Source of the DNA: Ctena decussata
Lineage: Eukaryota > Mollusca > Bivalvia > Lucinida > Lucinidae
Assembly (NCBI GenBank): GCA_963989385.1
Contig: OZ022503.1
Location: forward strand, 89,625,138-89,689,137
Direction of reading: 5' to 3'
DNA length: 64,000 nucleotides
The notes beneath the pieces are model-generated. The model worked only from the letters and a program-made list of their open reading frames with translations. It searched no databases and was not told the origin of the DNA. This document shows, piece after piece, positions 1 through 11,117 of this stretch (positions within the stretch are counted from its first letter, which is position 1; the number at the start of each line of letters is the position of its first letter). The translations under genes and the position numbers were made by a program.

Positions 1-71
1 CGCTACTGCTTGCTTGTATGAGTAGGTAGCCATCTGAAACTTGGCATGTATAAAGGCCATTAACATGTCTA

Positions 72-81
72 CATGCATGCA
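72..81. repeat. Overlapping 8 bp palindromes in the monomer
   Basis: CATGCATG (72-79) and TGCATGCA (74-81) are each perfect 8 bp palindromes. They are kept in nearly all monomers; single-base exceptions occur in m61 (CATGCTTG near 47379) and m66 (CATGCCTG near 51354). No function is implied by conservation this recent. Confidence 0.8.
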
Positions 82-249
82 CAATCTTATGTCAACTGAT
101 TGCATAACTTGCGAACTATAGGCCATCGAAATTTTTGTAAACAAAAGTTTGTGCGACTTTAGCTCCCAAACGGAATAAAAACTAAAGCTGAAATAGCCTT
201 CATTCTATTTAACTTATTTGTGTCTACACATGTATATGTTTTGCAGAGA

Positions 250-264
250 CTCAAAGCTCTTGAG
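250..264. repeat. Short inverted repeat CTCAA/TTGAG
   Basis: Arms CTCAA (250-254) and TTGAG (260-264) flank a five-base centre, just after the TTTTGCAG string. The element is present in nearly every monomer. The stem is only 5 bp, so it may be incidental. Confidence 0.5.
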
Positions 265-497
265 AATGGAGAAAATGAGGTGTCAATTTTGCATTGGACC
301 CTATGGGAAAATGCATTAAACGCCTACTGCTCCGACGTTCAGCGACCGATAACATCAATCTTTACACTGTAAACGGTAATTACATAGGTACATGCCTGGG
401 GCAAATAACAGCGCAAATAATTATCCATGTGCAGAGTAATAAAGGAGCAAACTTTTATGTGTGTGCGGCCATGGAAGTTATTCTTAAAAGGTGACTT

Positions 498-771
498 TCA
501 CGAATCGTTCTGAAACTGTGCTAAAATTACAGATAATTCCCATATATTTCTTGGGAAAAAATCCCAGAAATTCTCCTTTCTCCGTTGTCGAGATATTCGA
601 GGGCAAAGTCGTGCAGTTTACGACTTCCAGGGGCTATAACTCGAAAACTAAAGAACGAGAATTTTTGGCACATATGGTCAATTGAATGTTTATCCCAACC
701 CTCTCATTTGGCACTAGTTTCAGCCCGAATTGTGCAAGTCACCTAAGGTCACGAATCGTCCCGAACGTATA
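498..771. repeat. Diverged internal direct repeat TCACGAATCGT
   Basis: TCACGAATCGT occurs at 498-508 and again at 749-759, 251 bp apart in the same orientation. Similarity continues past the core: both copies follow with GAA, C and GTG after a three-base variable spot, with two single-base gaps. The pair is present in full-length monomers throughout the array, so it predates amplification. It suggests the 795 bp unit was itself assembled partly by duplication of a shorter element. Confidence 0.7.
539..566. repeat. Competing short inverted repeats with a variable A-run loop
   Basis: TGGG (552-555) can pair with upstream CCCA (539-542), and TGGGA (552-556) can pair with downstream TCCCA (562-566). 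The two stems are mutually exclusive. The usual loop of the downstream stem comes from a run of six A. The run is five in m8, m23 and m74, and seven in m7, m21, m25, m26, m28, m32, m54, m72, m76, m77 and m81. The left breakpoint of the 188 bp deletion class lies between the upstream CCCA and TGGG. Confidence 0.6.
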
Positions 772-783
772 GCCCAAATTGTG
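722..783. repeat. Internal direct repeat AGCCC(G/A)AATTGTG, 49 bp apart
   Basis: Positions 722-734 and 771-783 match at 12 of 13 bases, differing only at the sixth base. The second TCACGAATCGT copy lies between them. With the 251 bp pair, this makes the last ~75 bp of the monomer the most repetitive part of the unit. Confidence 0.7.
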
Positions 784-3179
784 AAAATTTCAAACCGCTA
801 CTGCTTGCTTGTATGAGTAGGTAGCCATCTGAAACTTGGCATGTATAAAGGCCATTAACATGTCTACATGCATGCACAATCTTATGTCAACTGATTGCAT
901 AACTTGCGAACTATAGGCCATCGAAATTTTTGAAAACAAAAGTTTGTGCGACTTTAGCTCCCAAACGGAATAAAAGCTAAAGCTGAAATAGCCTTCATTC
1001 TATTTCACTTATTTGTGTCTACACATGTATATGTTTTGCAGAGACTCAAAGCTCTTGAGAATGGAGAAAATGAGGTGTCAATTTTGCATTGGACCCTATG
1101 GAAAAAGGTATAAACGCCTACTGCTCCGACGTTCAGCGACCGATAACATCCATCTTTACACTGTAAACGGTAATTACATAGGTACATGCCTGGGGCAAAT
1201 AACAGCGCAAATAATTGTCCATGTGCAGAGTAATAAAGGAGCAAACTTTTATGTATGGGCTGCAGTGGAAGTTATTCTTAAAAGGTGACTTTCACGAATC
1301 GTTCTGAAACTGTGCTAAAATTACAGATAATTCCCATATATTTCTTGGGAAAAAATCCCAAAAATTCTCCTTTCTCCGTTGTCGAGATATTCGAGGGCAA
1401 AGTCGTGCAGTTTACGACTTCCAGGGGCTATAACTCGAAAACTAAAGAACGAGAATTTTTGGCACATATGGTCAATTGAATGTTTATCCCAACCCTCTCA
1501 TTTGGCACTAGTTTCAGCCCGAATTGTGCAAGTCACCTAAGGTCACGAATCGTCCCGAACGTATAGCCCAAATTGTGAAAATTTCAAACCGCTACTGCTT
1601 GCTTGTATGAGTAGGTAGCCATCTGAAACTTGGCATGTATAAAGGCCATTAACATGTCTACATGCATGCACAATCTTATGTCAACTGATTGCATAACTTG
1701 CGAACTATAGGCCATCGAATTTTTCGTAAACAAAAGTATGTGCGACTTTAGCTCCCAAACGGAATAAAAGCTAAAGCTGAAATAGCCTTCATTCTATTTC
1801 ACTTATTTGTGTCTACACATGTATATGTTTTGCAGAGACTCAAAGCTCTTGAGAATGGAGAAAATGAGGTGTCAATTTTGCATTGGACCCTATGGGAAAA
1901 TGCATTAAACGCCTACTGCTCCGACGTTCAGCGACCGATCACATCCATCTTTACACTGTAAACGGTAATTACATAGGTACATGCCTGGGGCAAATAACAG
2001 CGCAAATAATTGTCCATGTGCAGAGTAATAAAGGAGCAAACTTTTATGTATGGGCTGCAGTGGAAGTTATTCTTAAAAGGTGACTTTCACGAATCGTTCT
2101 GAAACTGTGCTAAAATAACAGATAATTCCCATATATTTCTTGGGAAAAAATCCCAGAAATTCTCCTTTCTCCGTTGTCGAGATATTCGAGGGCAAAGTCG
2201 TGCAGTTTACGACTTCCAGGGGCTATAACTCGAAAACTAAAGAACGAGAATTTTTGGCACATATGGTCAATTGAATGTTTATCCCAACCCTCTCATTTGG
2301 CACTAGTTTCAGCCCGAATTGTGCAAGTCACCTAAAGTCACGAATCGTCCCGAACGTGTAGCCCAAATTGTGAAAATTTCAAACCGCTACTGCTTGCTTG
2401 TGTGAGTAGGTAGCCATCTGAAACTTGGCATGTATAAAGGCCATTAACATGTCTTCATGCATGCACAATCTTATGTCAACTGATTGCATAACTTGCGAAC
2501 TATAGGCCATCGAAATTTTTGTAAACAAAAGTTTGTGCGACTTTAGCTCCCAAACGGAATAAAAGCTAAAGCTGAAATAGCCTTCATTCTATTTTACTTA
2601 TTTGTGTCTACACATGTATATGTTTTGCAGAGACTCAAAGCTCTTGAGAATGGAGAAAATGAGGTGTCAATTTTGCATTGGACCCTATGGGAAAATGCAT
2701 TAAACGCCTACTGCTCCGACGTTCAGCGACCGATAACATCCATCTTTACACTGTAAACGGTAATTACATAGGTACATGCCTGGGGCAAATAACAGCGCAA
2801 ATAATTGTCCATGTGCAGAGTAATAAAGGAGCAAACTTTTATGTATGGGCTGCAGTGGAAGTTATTCTTAAAAGGTGACTTTCACGAATCGTTCTGAAAC
2901 TGTGCTAAAATAACAGATAATTCCCATATATTTCTTGGGAAAAAATCCCAGAAATTCTCCTTTCTCCGTTGTCGAGATATTCGAGGGCAAAGTCGTGCAG
3001 TTTACGACTTCCAGGGGCTATAACTCGAAAACTAAAGAACGAGAATTTTTGGCACATATGGTCAATTGAATGTTTATCCCAACCCTCTCATTTGGCACTA
3101 GTTTCAGCCCGAATTGTGCAAGTCACCTAAGGTCACGAATCGTCCCGAACGTGTAGCCCAAATTGTGAAAATTTCAAAC

Positions 3180-3974
3180 CGCTACTGCTTGCTTGTATGA
3201 GTAGGTAGCCATCTGAAACTTGGCATGTATAAAGGCCATTAACATGTCTACATGCATGCACAATCTTATGTCAACTGATTGCATAACTTGCGAACTATAG
3301 GCCATCGAAATTTTTGTAAACAAAAGTTTGTGCGACTTTAGCTCCCAAACGGAATAAAAGCTAAAGCTGAAATAGCCTTCATTCTATTTTACTTATTTGT
3401 GTCTACACATGTATATGTTTTGCAGAGACTCAAAGCTCTTGAGAATGGAGAAAATGAGGTGTCAATTTTGCATTGGACCTTAAGGGAAAATGCATTAAAC
3501 GCCTACTGCTCCGACGTTCAGCGACCGATAACATCCATCTTTACACTGTAAACGGTAATTACATAGATACATGCCTGGGGCAAATAACAGCGCAAATAAT
3601 TGTCCATGTGCAGAGTAATAAAGGAGCAAACTTTTATGTACGGGCTGCAGTGGAAGTTATTCTTAAAAGGTGACTTTCACGAATCGTTCTGAAACTGTGC
3701 TAAAATTACAGATAATTCCCATATATTTCTTGGGAAAAAATCCCAGAAATTCTCCTTTCTCCGTTGTCGAGATATTCGAGGGCAAAGTCGTGCAGTTTAC
3801 GACTTCCAGGGGCTATAACTCGAAAACTAAAGAAAGAGAATTTTTGGCACATATGGTCAATTGAATGTTTATCCCAACCCTCTCATTTGGCACTAGTTTC
3901 AGCCCGAATTGTGCAAGTCACCTAAGGTCACGAATCGTCCCGAAGGTGTAGCCCAAATTGTGAAAATTTCAAAC
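3180..3974. repeat. Monomer m5, sister of m9
   Basis: m5 and m9 (6360-7154) share three changes seen together nowhere else: GGACCTTAAGGG instead of GGACCCTATGGG, GTACGGGCTG instead of GTATGGGCTG, and AAAGAAAGAG instead of AAAGAACGAG. They are 3180 bp, exactly four monomers, apart. m6 shares only the first change. m4/m8 share TAAAATAACAG with m3 and m6. This is a trace of a local four-monomer higher-order unit. Confidence 0.75.
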
Positions 3975-6359
3975 CGCTACTGCTTGCTTGTATGAGTAGG
4001 TAGCCATCTGAAACTTGGCATGTATAAAGGCCATTAACATGTCTACATGCATGCACAATCTTATGTCAACTGATTGCATAACTTGCGAACTATAGGCCAT
4101 CGAAATTTTTGTAAACAAAAGTTTGTGCGACTTTAGCTCCCAAACGGAATAAAAGCTAAAGCTGAAATAGCCTTCATTCTATTTCACTTATTTGTGTCTA
4201 CACATGTATATGTTTTGCAGAGACTCAAAGCTCTTGAGAATGGAGAAAATGAGGTGTCAATTTTGCATTGGACCTTAAGGGAAAATGCATTAAACGCCTA
4301 CTGCTCCGACGTTCAGCGACCGATAACATCCATCTTTACACTGTAAACGGTAATTACATAGGTACATGCCTGGGGCAAATAACAGAGCAAATAATGTTCC
4401 ATGTGCAGAGTAATAAAGGAGCAAACTTTTATGTATGGGCTGCCATGGAAGTTATTCTTAAAAGGTGACTTTCACGAATCGTTCTGAAACTGTGCTAAAA
4501 TAACAGATAATTCCCATATATTTCTTGGGAAAAAATCCCAGAAATTCTCCTTTCTCCGTTGTCGAGATATTCGAGGGCAAAGTCGTGCAGTTTACGACTT
4601 CCAGGGGCTATAACTCGAAAACTAAAGAACGAGAATTTTTGGCACATATGGTCAATTGAATGTTTATCCCAACCCTCTCATTTGGCACTAGTTTCAGCCC
4701 GAATTGTGCAAGTCACCTAAGGTCACGAATCGTCCCGAAGGTGTAGCCCAAATTGTGAAAATTTCAAACCGCTACTGCTTGCTTGTATGAGTAGGTAGCC
4801 ATCTGAAACTTGGCATGTATAAAGGCCATTAACATGTCTACATGCATGCACAATCTTATGTCAACTGATTGCATAACTTGCGAACTATAGGCCATCGAAA
4901 TTTTTGTAAACAAAAGTTTGTGCGACTTTAGCTCCCAAACGGAATAAAAGCTAAAGCTGAAATAGCCTTCATTCTATTTCAATTATTTGTGTCTACACAT
5001 GTATATGTTTTGCAGAGACTCAAAGCTCTTGAGAATGGAGAAAATGAGGTGTCAATTTTGCATTGGACCCTATGGGAAAATGCATTAAACGCCTACTGCT
5101 CCGACGTTCAGCGACCGATAACATCCATCTTTACACTGTAAACGGTAATTACATAGGTACATGCCTGGGGCAAATAACAGCGCAAATAATTGTCCATGTG
5201 CAGAGTAATAAAGGAGCAAACTTTTATGTATGGGCTGCAGTGGAAGTTATTCTTAAAAGGTGACTTTCACGAATCGTTCTGAAACTGTGCTAAAATTACA
5301 GATAATTCCCATATATTTCTTGGGAAAAAAATCCCAGAAATTCTCCTTTCTCCGTTGTCGAGATATTCGAGGGCAAAGTCGTGCAGTTTACGACTTCCAG
5401 GGGCTATAACTCGAAAACTAAAGAACGAGAATTTTTGGCACATATGGTCAATTGAATATTTATCCCAACCCTCTCATTTGGCACTAGTTTCAGCCCGAAT
5501 TGTGCAAGTCACCTAAGGTCACGAATCGTCCCGAACGTGTAGCCCAAATTGTGAAAATTTCAAACCGCTACTGCTTGCTTGTATGAGTAGGTAGCCATCT
5601 GAAACTTGGCATGTATAAAGGCCATTAACATGTCTACATGCATGCACAATCTTATGTCAACTGATTGCATAACTTGCGAACTATAGGCCATCGAAATTTT
5701 TGTAAACAAAAGTTTGTGCGACTTTAGCTCCCAAACGGAATAAAAGCTAAAGCTGAAATAGCCTTCATTCTATTTCACTTATTTGTGTCTACACATGTAT
5801 ATGTTTTGCAGAGACTCAAAGCTCTTGAGAATGGAGAAAATGAGGTGTCAATTTTGCATTGGACCCTATGGGAAAATGCATTAAACGCCTACTGCTCCGA
5901 CGTTCAGCGACCGATAACATCCATCTTTACACTGTAAACGGTAATTACATAGGTACATGCCTGGGGCAAATAACAGCGCAAATAATTGTCCATGTGCAGA
6001 GTAATAAAGGAGCAAACTTTTATGTATGGGCTGCCATGGAAGTTATTCTTAAAAGGTGACTTTCACGAATCGTTCTGAAACTGTGCTAAAATAACAGATA
6101 ATTCCCATATATTTCTTGGGAAAAATCCCAGAAATTCTCCTTTCTCCGTTGTCGAGATATTCGAGGGCAAAGTCGTGCAGTTTACGACTTCCAGGGGCTA
6201 TAACTCGAAAACTAAAGAACGAGAATTTTTGGCACATATGGTCAATTGAATGTTTATCCCAACCCTCTCATTTGGCACTAGTTTCAGCCCGAATTGTGCA
6301 AGTCACCTAAGGTCACGAATCGTCCCGAACGTGTAGCCCAAATTGTGAAAATTTCAAAC

Positions 6360-7154
6360 CGCTACTGCTTGCTTGTATGAGTAGGTAGCCATCTGAAACT
6401 TGGCATGTATAAAGGCCATTAACATGTCTACATGCATGCACAATCTTATGTCAACTGATTGCATAACTTGCGAACTATAGGCCATCGAAATTTTTGTAAA
6501 CAAAAGTTTGTGCGACTTTAGCTCCCAAACGGAATAAAAGCTAAAGCTGAAATAGCCTTCATTCTATTTTACTTATTTGTGTCTACACATGTATATGTTT
6601 TGCAGAGACTCAAAGCTCTTGAGAATGGAGAAAATGAGGTGTCAATTTTGCATTGGACCTTAAGGGAAAATGCATTAAACGCCTACTGCTCCGACGTTCA
6701 GCGACCGATAACATCCATCTTTACACTGTAAACGGTAATTACATAGGTACATGCCTGGGGCAAATAACAGCGCAAATAATTGTCCATGTGCAGAGTAATA
6801 AAGGAGCAAACTTTTATGTACGGGCTGCAGTGGAAGTTATTCTTAAAAGGTGACTTTCACGAATCGTTCTGAAACTGTGCTAAAATTACAGATAATTCCC
6901 ATATATTTCTTGGGAAAAAATCCCAGAAATTCTCCTTTCTCCGTTGTCGAGATATTCGAGGGCAAAGTCGTGCAGTTTACGACTTCCAGGGGCTATAACT
7001 CGAAAACTAAAGAAAGAGAATTTTTGGCACATATGGTCAATTGAATGTTTATCCCAACCCTCTCATTTGGCACTAGTTTCAGCCCGAATTGTGCAAGTCA
7101 CCTAAGGTCACGAATCGTCCCGAACGTGTAGCCCAAATTGTGAAAATTTCAAAC
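6360..7154. repeat. Monomer m9, sister of m5
   Basis: Carries the same linked changes as m5 four monomers upstream (GGACCTTAAGGG, GTACGGGCTG, AAAGAAAGAG). It differs from m5 at ACATAGGTAC versus ACATAGATAC. Confidence 0.75.
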
Positions 7155-8744
7155 CGCTACTGCTTGCTTGTATGAGTAGGTAGCCATCTGAAACTTGGCA
7201 TGCATAAAGGCCATTAACATGTCTACATGCATGCACAATCTTATGTCAACTGATTGCATAACTTGCGAACTATAGGCCATCGAAATTTTTGTAAACAAAA
7301 GTTTGTGCGACTTTAGCTCCCAAACGGAATAAAAGCTAAAGCTGAAATAGCCTTCATTCTATTTCACTTATTTGTGTCTACACATGTATATGTTTTGCAG
7401 AGACTCAAAGCTCTTGAGAATGGAGAAAATGAGGTGTGAATTTTGCATTGGACCCTATGGGAAAATGCATTAAACGCCTACTGCTCCGACGTTCAGCGAC
7501 CGATAACATCCATCTTTACACTGTAAACGGTAATTACATAGGTACATGCCTGGGGCAAATAACAGCGCAAATAATTGTCCATGTGCAGAGTAATAAAGGA
7601 GCAAACTTTTATGTATGGGCTGCAGTGGAAGTTATTCTTAAAAGGTGACTTTCACGAATCGTTCTGAAACTGTGCTAAAATTACAGATAATTCCCATATA
7701 TTTCTTGGGAAAAAATCCCAGAAATTCTCCTTTCTCCGTTGTCGAGATATTCGAGGGCAAAGTCGTGCAGTTTACGACTTCCAGGGGCTATAACTCGAAA
7801 ACTAAAGAACGAGAATTTTTGGCACATATGGTCAATTGAATGTTTATCCCAACCCTCTCATTTGGCACTAGTTTCAGCCCGAATTGTGCAAGTCACCTAA
7901 GGTCACGAATCGTCCCGAACGTGTAGCCCAAATTGTGAAAATTTCAAACCGCTACTGCTTGCTTCTATGAGTAGGTAGCCATCTGAAACTTGGCATGTAT
8001 AAAGGCCATTAACATGTCTACATGCATGCACAATCTTATGTCAACTGATTGCATAACTTGCGAACTATAGGCCATCGAAATTTTTGTAAACAAAAGTTTG
8101 TGCGACTTTAGCTCCCAAACGGAATAAAAGCTAAAGCTGAAATAGCCTTCATTCTATTTCACTTATTTGTGTCTACACATGTATATGTTTTGAAGAGACT
8201 CAAAGCTCTTGAGAATGGAGAACATGAGGTGTCAATTTTGCATTGGACCCTATGGGAAAATGCATTAAACGCCTACTGCTCCGACGTTCAGCGACCGATA
8301 ACATCCATCTTTACACTGTAAACGGTAATTACATAGGTACATGCCTGGGGCAAATAACAGCGCAAATAATTGTCCATGTGCAGAGTAATAAAGGAGCAAA
8401 CTTTTATGTATGGGCTGCAGTGGAAGTTATTCTTAAAAGGTGACTTTCACGAATCGTTCTGAAACTGTGCTAAAATTACAGATAATTCCCATATATTTCT
8501 TGGGAAAAAATCCCAGAAATTCTCCTTTCTCCGTTGTCGAGATATTCGAGGGCAAAGTCGTGCAGTTTACGACTTCCAGGGGCTATAACTCGAAAACTAA
8601 AGAACGAGAATTTTTGGCACATATGGTCAATTGAACGTTTATCCCAACCCTCTCATTTGGCACTAGTTTCAGCCCAAATTGTGCAAGTCACCTAAGGTCA
8701 CGAATCGTCCCGAACGTGTAGCCCAAATTGTGAAAATTTCAAAC

Positions 8745-11117
8745 CGCTACTGCTTGCTTGTATGAGTAGGTAGCCATCTGAAACTTGGCATGTATAAAGG
8801 CCATTAACATGTCTACATGCATGCACAATCTTATGTCAACTGATTGCATAACTTGCGAACTATAGGCCATCGAAATTGTTGCAAACAAAAGTTTGTGCGA
8901 CTTTAGCTCCCAAACGGAATAAAAGCTAAAGCTGAAATAGCCTTCATTCTATTTTACTTATTTGTGTCTACACATGTATATGTTTTGCAGAGACTCAAAG
9001 CTCTTGAGAATGGAGAACATGAGGTGTCAATTTTGCATTGGAACCTATGGGAAAATGCATTAAACGCCTACTGCTCCGACGTTCAGCGACCGATAACATC
9101 CATCTTTACACTGTAAACGGTAATTACATAGGTACATGCCTGGGACAAATAACAGCGCAAATAATTGTCCATGTGCAGAGTAATAAAGGAGCAAACTTTT
9201 ATGTATGGGCTGCAGTGGAAGTTATTCTTAAAAGGTGACTTTCACGAATCGTTCTGAAACTGTGCTAAAATTACAGATAATTTCCATATATTTCTTGGGA
9301 AAAAATCCCAGAAATTCTCCTTTCTCCGTTGTCGAGATATTTGAGGGCAAAGTCGTGCAGTTTACGACTTCCAGGTTCTATAACTCGAAAAATAAAGAAC
9401 GAGAATTTTTGGCACATATGGTCAATTGAATGTTTATCCCAACCCTCTCATTTGGCACTAGTTTCAGCCCGAATTGTGCAAGTCACCTAAGGTCACGAAT
9501 CGTCCCGAACGTGTAGCCCAAATTGTGAAAATTTCAAACCGCTACTGCTTGCTTGTATTAGTAGGTAGCCATCTGAAACTTGGCATGTATAAAGGCCATT
9601 AACATGTCTACATGCATGCACAATCTTATGTCAACTGATTGCATAACTTGCGAACTATAGGCCATCGAAATTTTTGTAAACAAAAGTTTGTGCGACTTTA
9701 GCTCCCAAACGGAATAAAAGCTAAAGCTGAAGTAGCCTTCATTCTATTTCACTTATTTGTGTCTACACATGTATATGTTTTGCAGAGACTCAAAGCTCTT
9801 GAGAATGGAGAAAATGAGGTGTCAATTTTGCATTGGACCCTATGGGAAAATGCATTAAACGCCTACTGCTCCGACGTTCAGCGACCGATAACATCCATCT
9901 TTACACTGTAAACGGTAATTACATAGGTACATGCCTGGGGCAAATAACAGCGCAAATAATTATGCATGTGCAGAGTAATAAAGGAGCAAACTTTTATGTA
10001 TGGGCTGCAGTGGAAGTTATTCTTAAAAGGTGACTCTCACGAATCGTTCTGAAACTGTGCTAAAATTACAGATAATCCCATATATTTCTTGGGAAAAAAT
10101 CCCAGAAATTCTCCTTTCTCCGTTGTCGAGATATTCGAGGGCAAAGTCGTGCAGTTTACCACTTCCAGGGGCGATAACTCGAAAAAAAAAGAACGAGAAT
10201 TTTTGGCACATATGGTCAATTGAATGTTTATCCCAACCCTCTCATTTGGCACTAGTTTCAGCCCGAATTGTGCAAGTCACCTAAGGTCACGAATCGTCCC
10301 GAACGTGTAGCCCAAATTGTGAAACTGCTTGCTTGTATGAGTAGGTAGCCATCTGAAACTTGGCATGTATAAAGGCCATTAACATGTCTACATGCATGCA
10401 CAATCTTATGTCAACTGATTGCATAACTTGCGAACTATAGGCCATCGAAATTTTTGTAAACAAAAGTTTGTGCGACTTTAGCTCCCAAACGGAATAAAAG
10501 CTAAAGCTGAAATAGCCTTCATTCTATTTCACTTATTTGTGTCTACACATGTATATGTTTTGCAGAGACTCAAAGCTCTTGAGAATGGAGAACATGAGGT
10601 GTCAATTTTGCATTGGACCCTATGGGAAAATGCATTAAACGCCTACTGCTCCGACGTTCAGCGACCGATAACATCCATCTTTACACTGTAAACGGTAATT
10701 ACATAGGTACATGCCTGGGACAAATGACAGCGCAAATAATTGCCCATGTGCAGAGTTATAAAGGAGCAAACTTTTATGTATGGGCTGCAGTGGAAGTTAT
10801 TCTTAAAAGGTGACTTTCACGAATCGTTCTGAAACTGTGCTAAAATTACAGATAATTTCCATATATTTCTTGGGAAAAAATCCCAGAAATTATTCTCTTT
10901 TCTCCGTTGTCGAGATATTCGAGGGCAAAGTCGTGCAGTTTACGACTTCCAGGGGCTATAACTCGAAAACTAAAGAACGAGAATTTGTGGCACATATGGT
11001 CAATTGAATGTTTATCCCAACCCTCTCATTTGGCACTAGTTTCAGCCCGAATTGTGCAAGTCACCTAAGGTCACGAATCGTCCCGAACGTGTAGCCCAAA
11101 TTGTGAAAATTTCAAAC
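8745..11117. repeat. Trimer m12-m14, related to 31514-33887
   Basis: Three consecutive monomers match m41-m43 in order. Both series begin with a copy carrying GGGACAAATAAC and CAGGTTCTATAAC. A copy with AATTATGCATGTG follows. Then come the 14 bp junction deletion and a copy carrying GAACATGAGG, GGGACAAA and the 3 bp insertion. The blocks are about 22.8 kb apart, so the higher-order unit has moved or been copied across the array. Confidence 0.75.
10321..10328. repeat. 14 bp deletion at monomer junction, copy 1
   Basis: The usual junction TTGTGAAAATTTCAAACCG is replaced by TTGTGAAACTGCTTGC. Fourteen bases are missing, spanning the last nine bases of m13 and the first five of m14. Only about one base of microhomology lies at the join (10324/10325). 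The downstream monomer carries GAACATGAGG in place of GAAAATGAGG. Confidence 0.9.

Larger units (their letters stand above)
1..795. repeat. Monomer m1, reference layout of the 795 bp unit
   Basis: This copy serves as a map for all others. Positions 1-120 hold the CGCTACTGC start, a TATAAAGG string at 49-56 and the overlapping palindromes CATGCATG/TGCATGCA at 72-81. 121-245 is A+T-rich, with GTAAACA at 137-143 and AATAAA at 174-179. A pyrimidine-poor stretch ending TTTTGCAG closes at 246. 247-490 is the segment carrying a 66-codon open frame. 491-795 carries a 64-codon open frame, an A-run hairpin (552-566) and two pairs of diverged direct sub-repeats. Hand counts give 313 G+C of 795 (39.4%) and about 27 CpG. 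Copy-specific changes in m1 include GTGCGGCCATGG near 463-474 and AAAAACTAAAGC at 177-188. Confidence 0.95.

Noticed and set aside
137..143. Forkhead-type site GTAAACA in every monomer
   Set aside because: A 7 bp A+T-rich match is expected often by chance, and there is no supporting regulatory context.
294..494. Repeated 66-aa frame as a conserved gene family
   Set aside because: It starts at TTG, resembles no family I know, is altered mostly at amino-acid-changing sites, and is disrupted by indels and a stop in some monomers. Openness follows from copies being nearly identical.
491..685. 64-aa frame with a GTGA overlap, suggesting prokaryotic translational coupling
   Set aside because: A 64 kb satellite is not prokaryotic, there is no ribosome-binding context, and the frame is lost whenever the A-run changes length.
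724..738. CENP-B-box-like motif (CCCGAATTGTGCAAG)
   Set aside because: Seven of nine fixed bases match, but one or two matches this good are expected by chance in 795 bp on two strands. The second CpG is missing.
748..762. RNA polymerase III B-box resemblance in GGTCACGAATCGTCC
   Set aside because: Spacing and core bases do not fit the GGTTCGANTCC consensus, and no matching A box lies upstream.
1089..1110. Altered patch in m2 (GGAAAAAGGTATAAACG) as an insertion site
   Set aside because: It is a few substitutions with a one-base loss, with no target-site duplication or foreign sequence.
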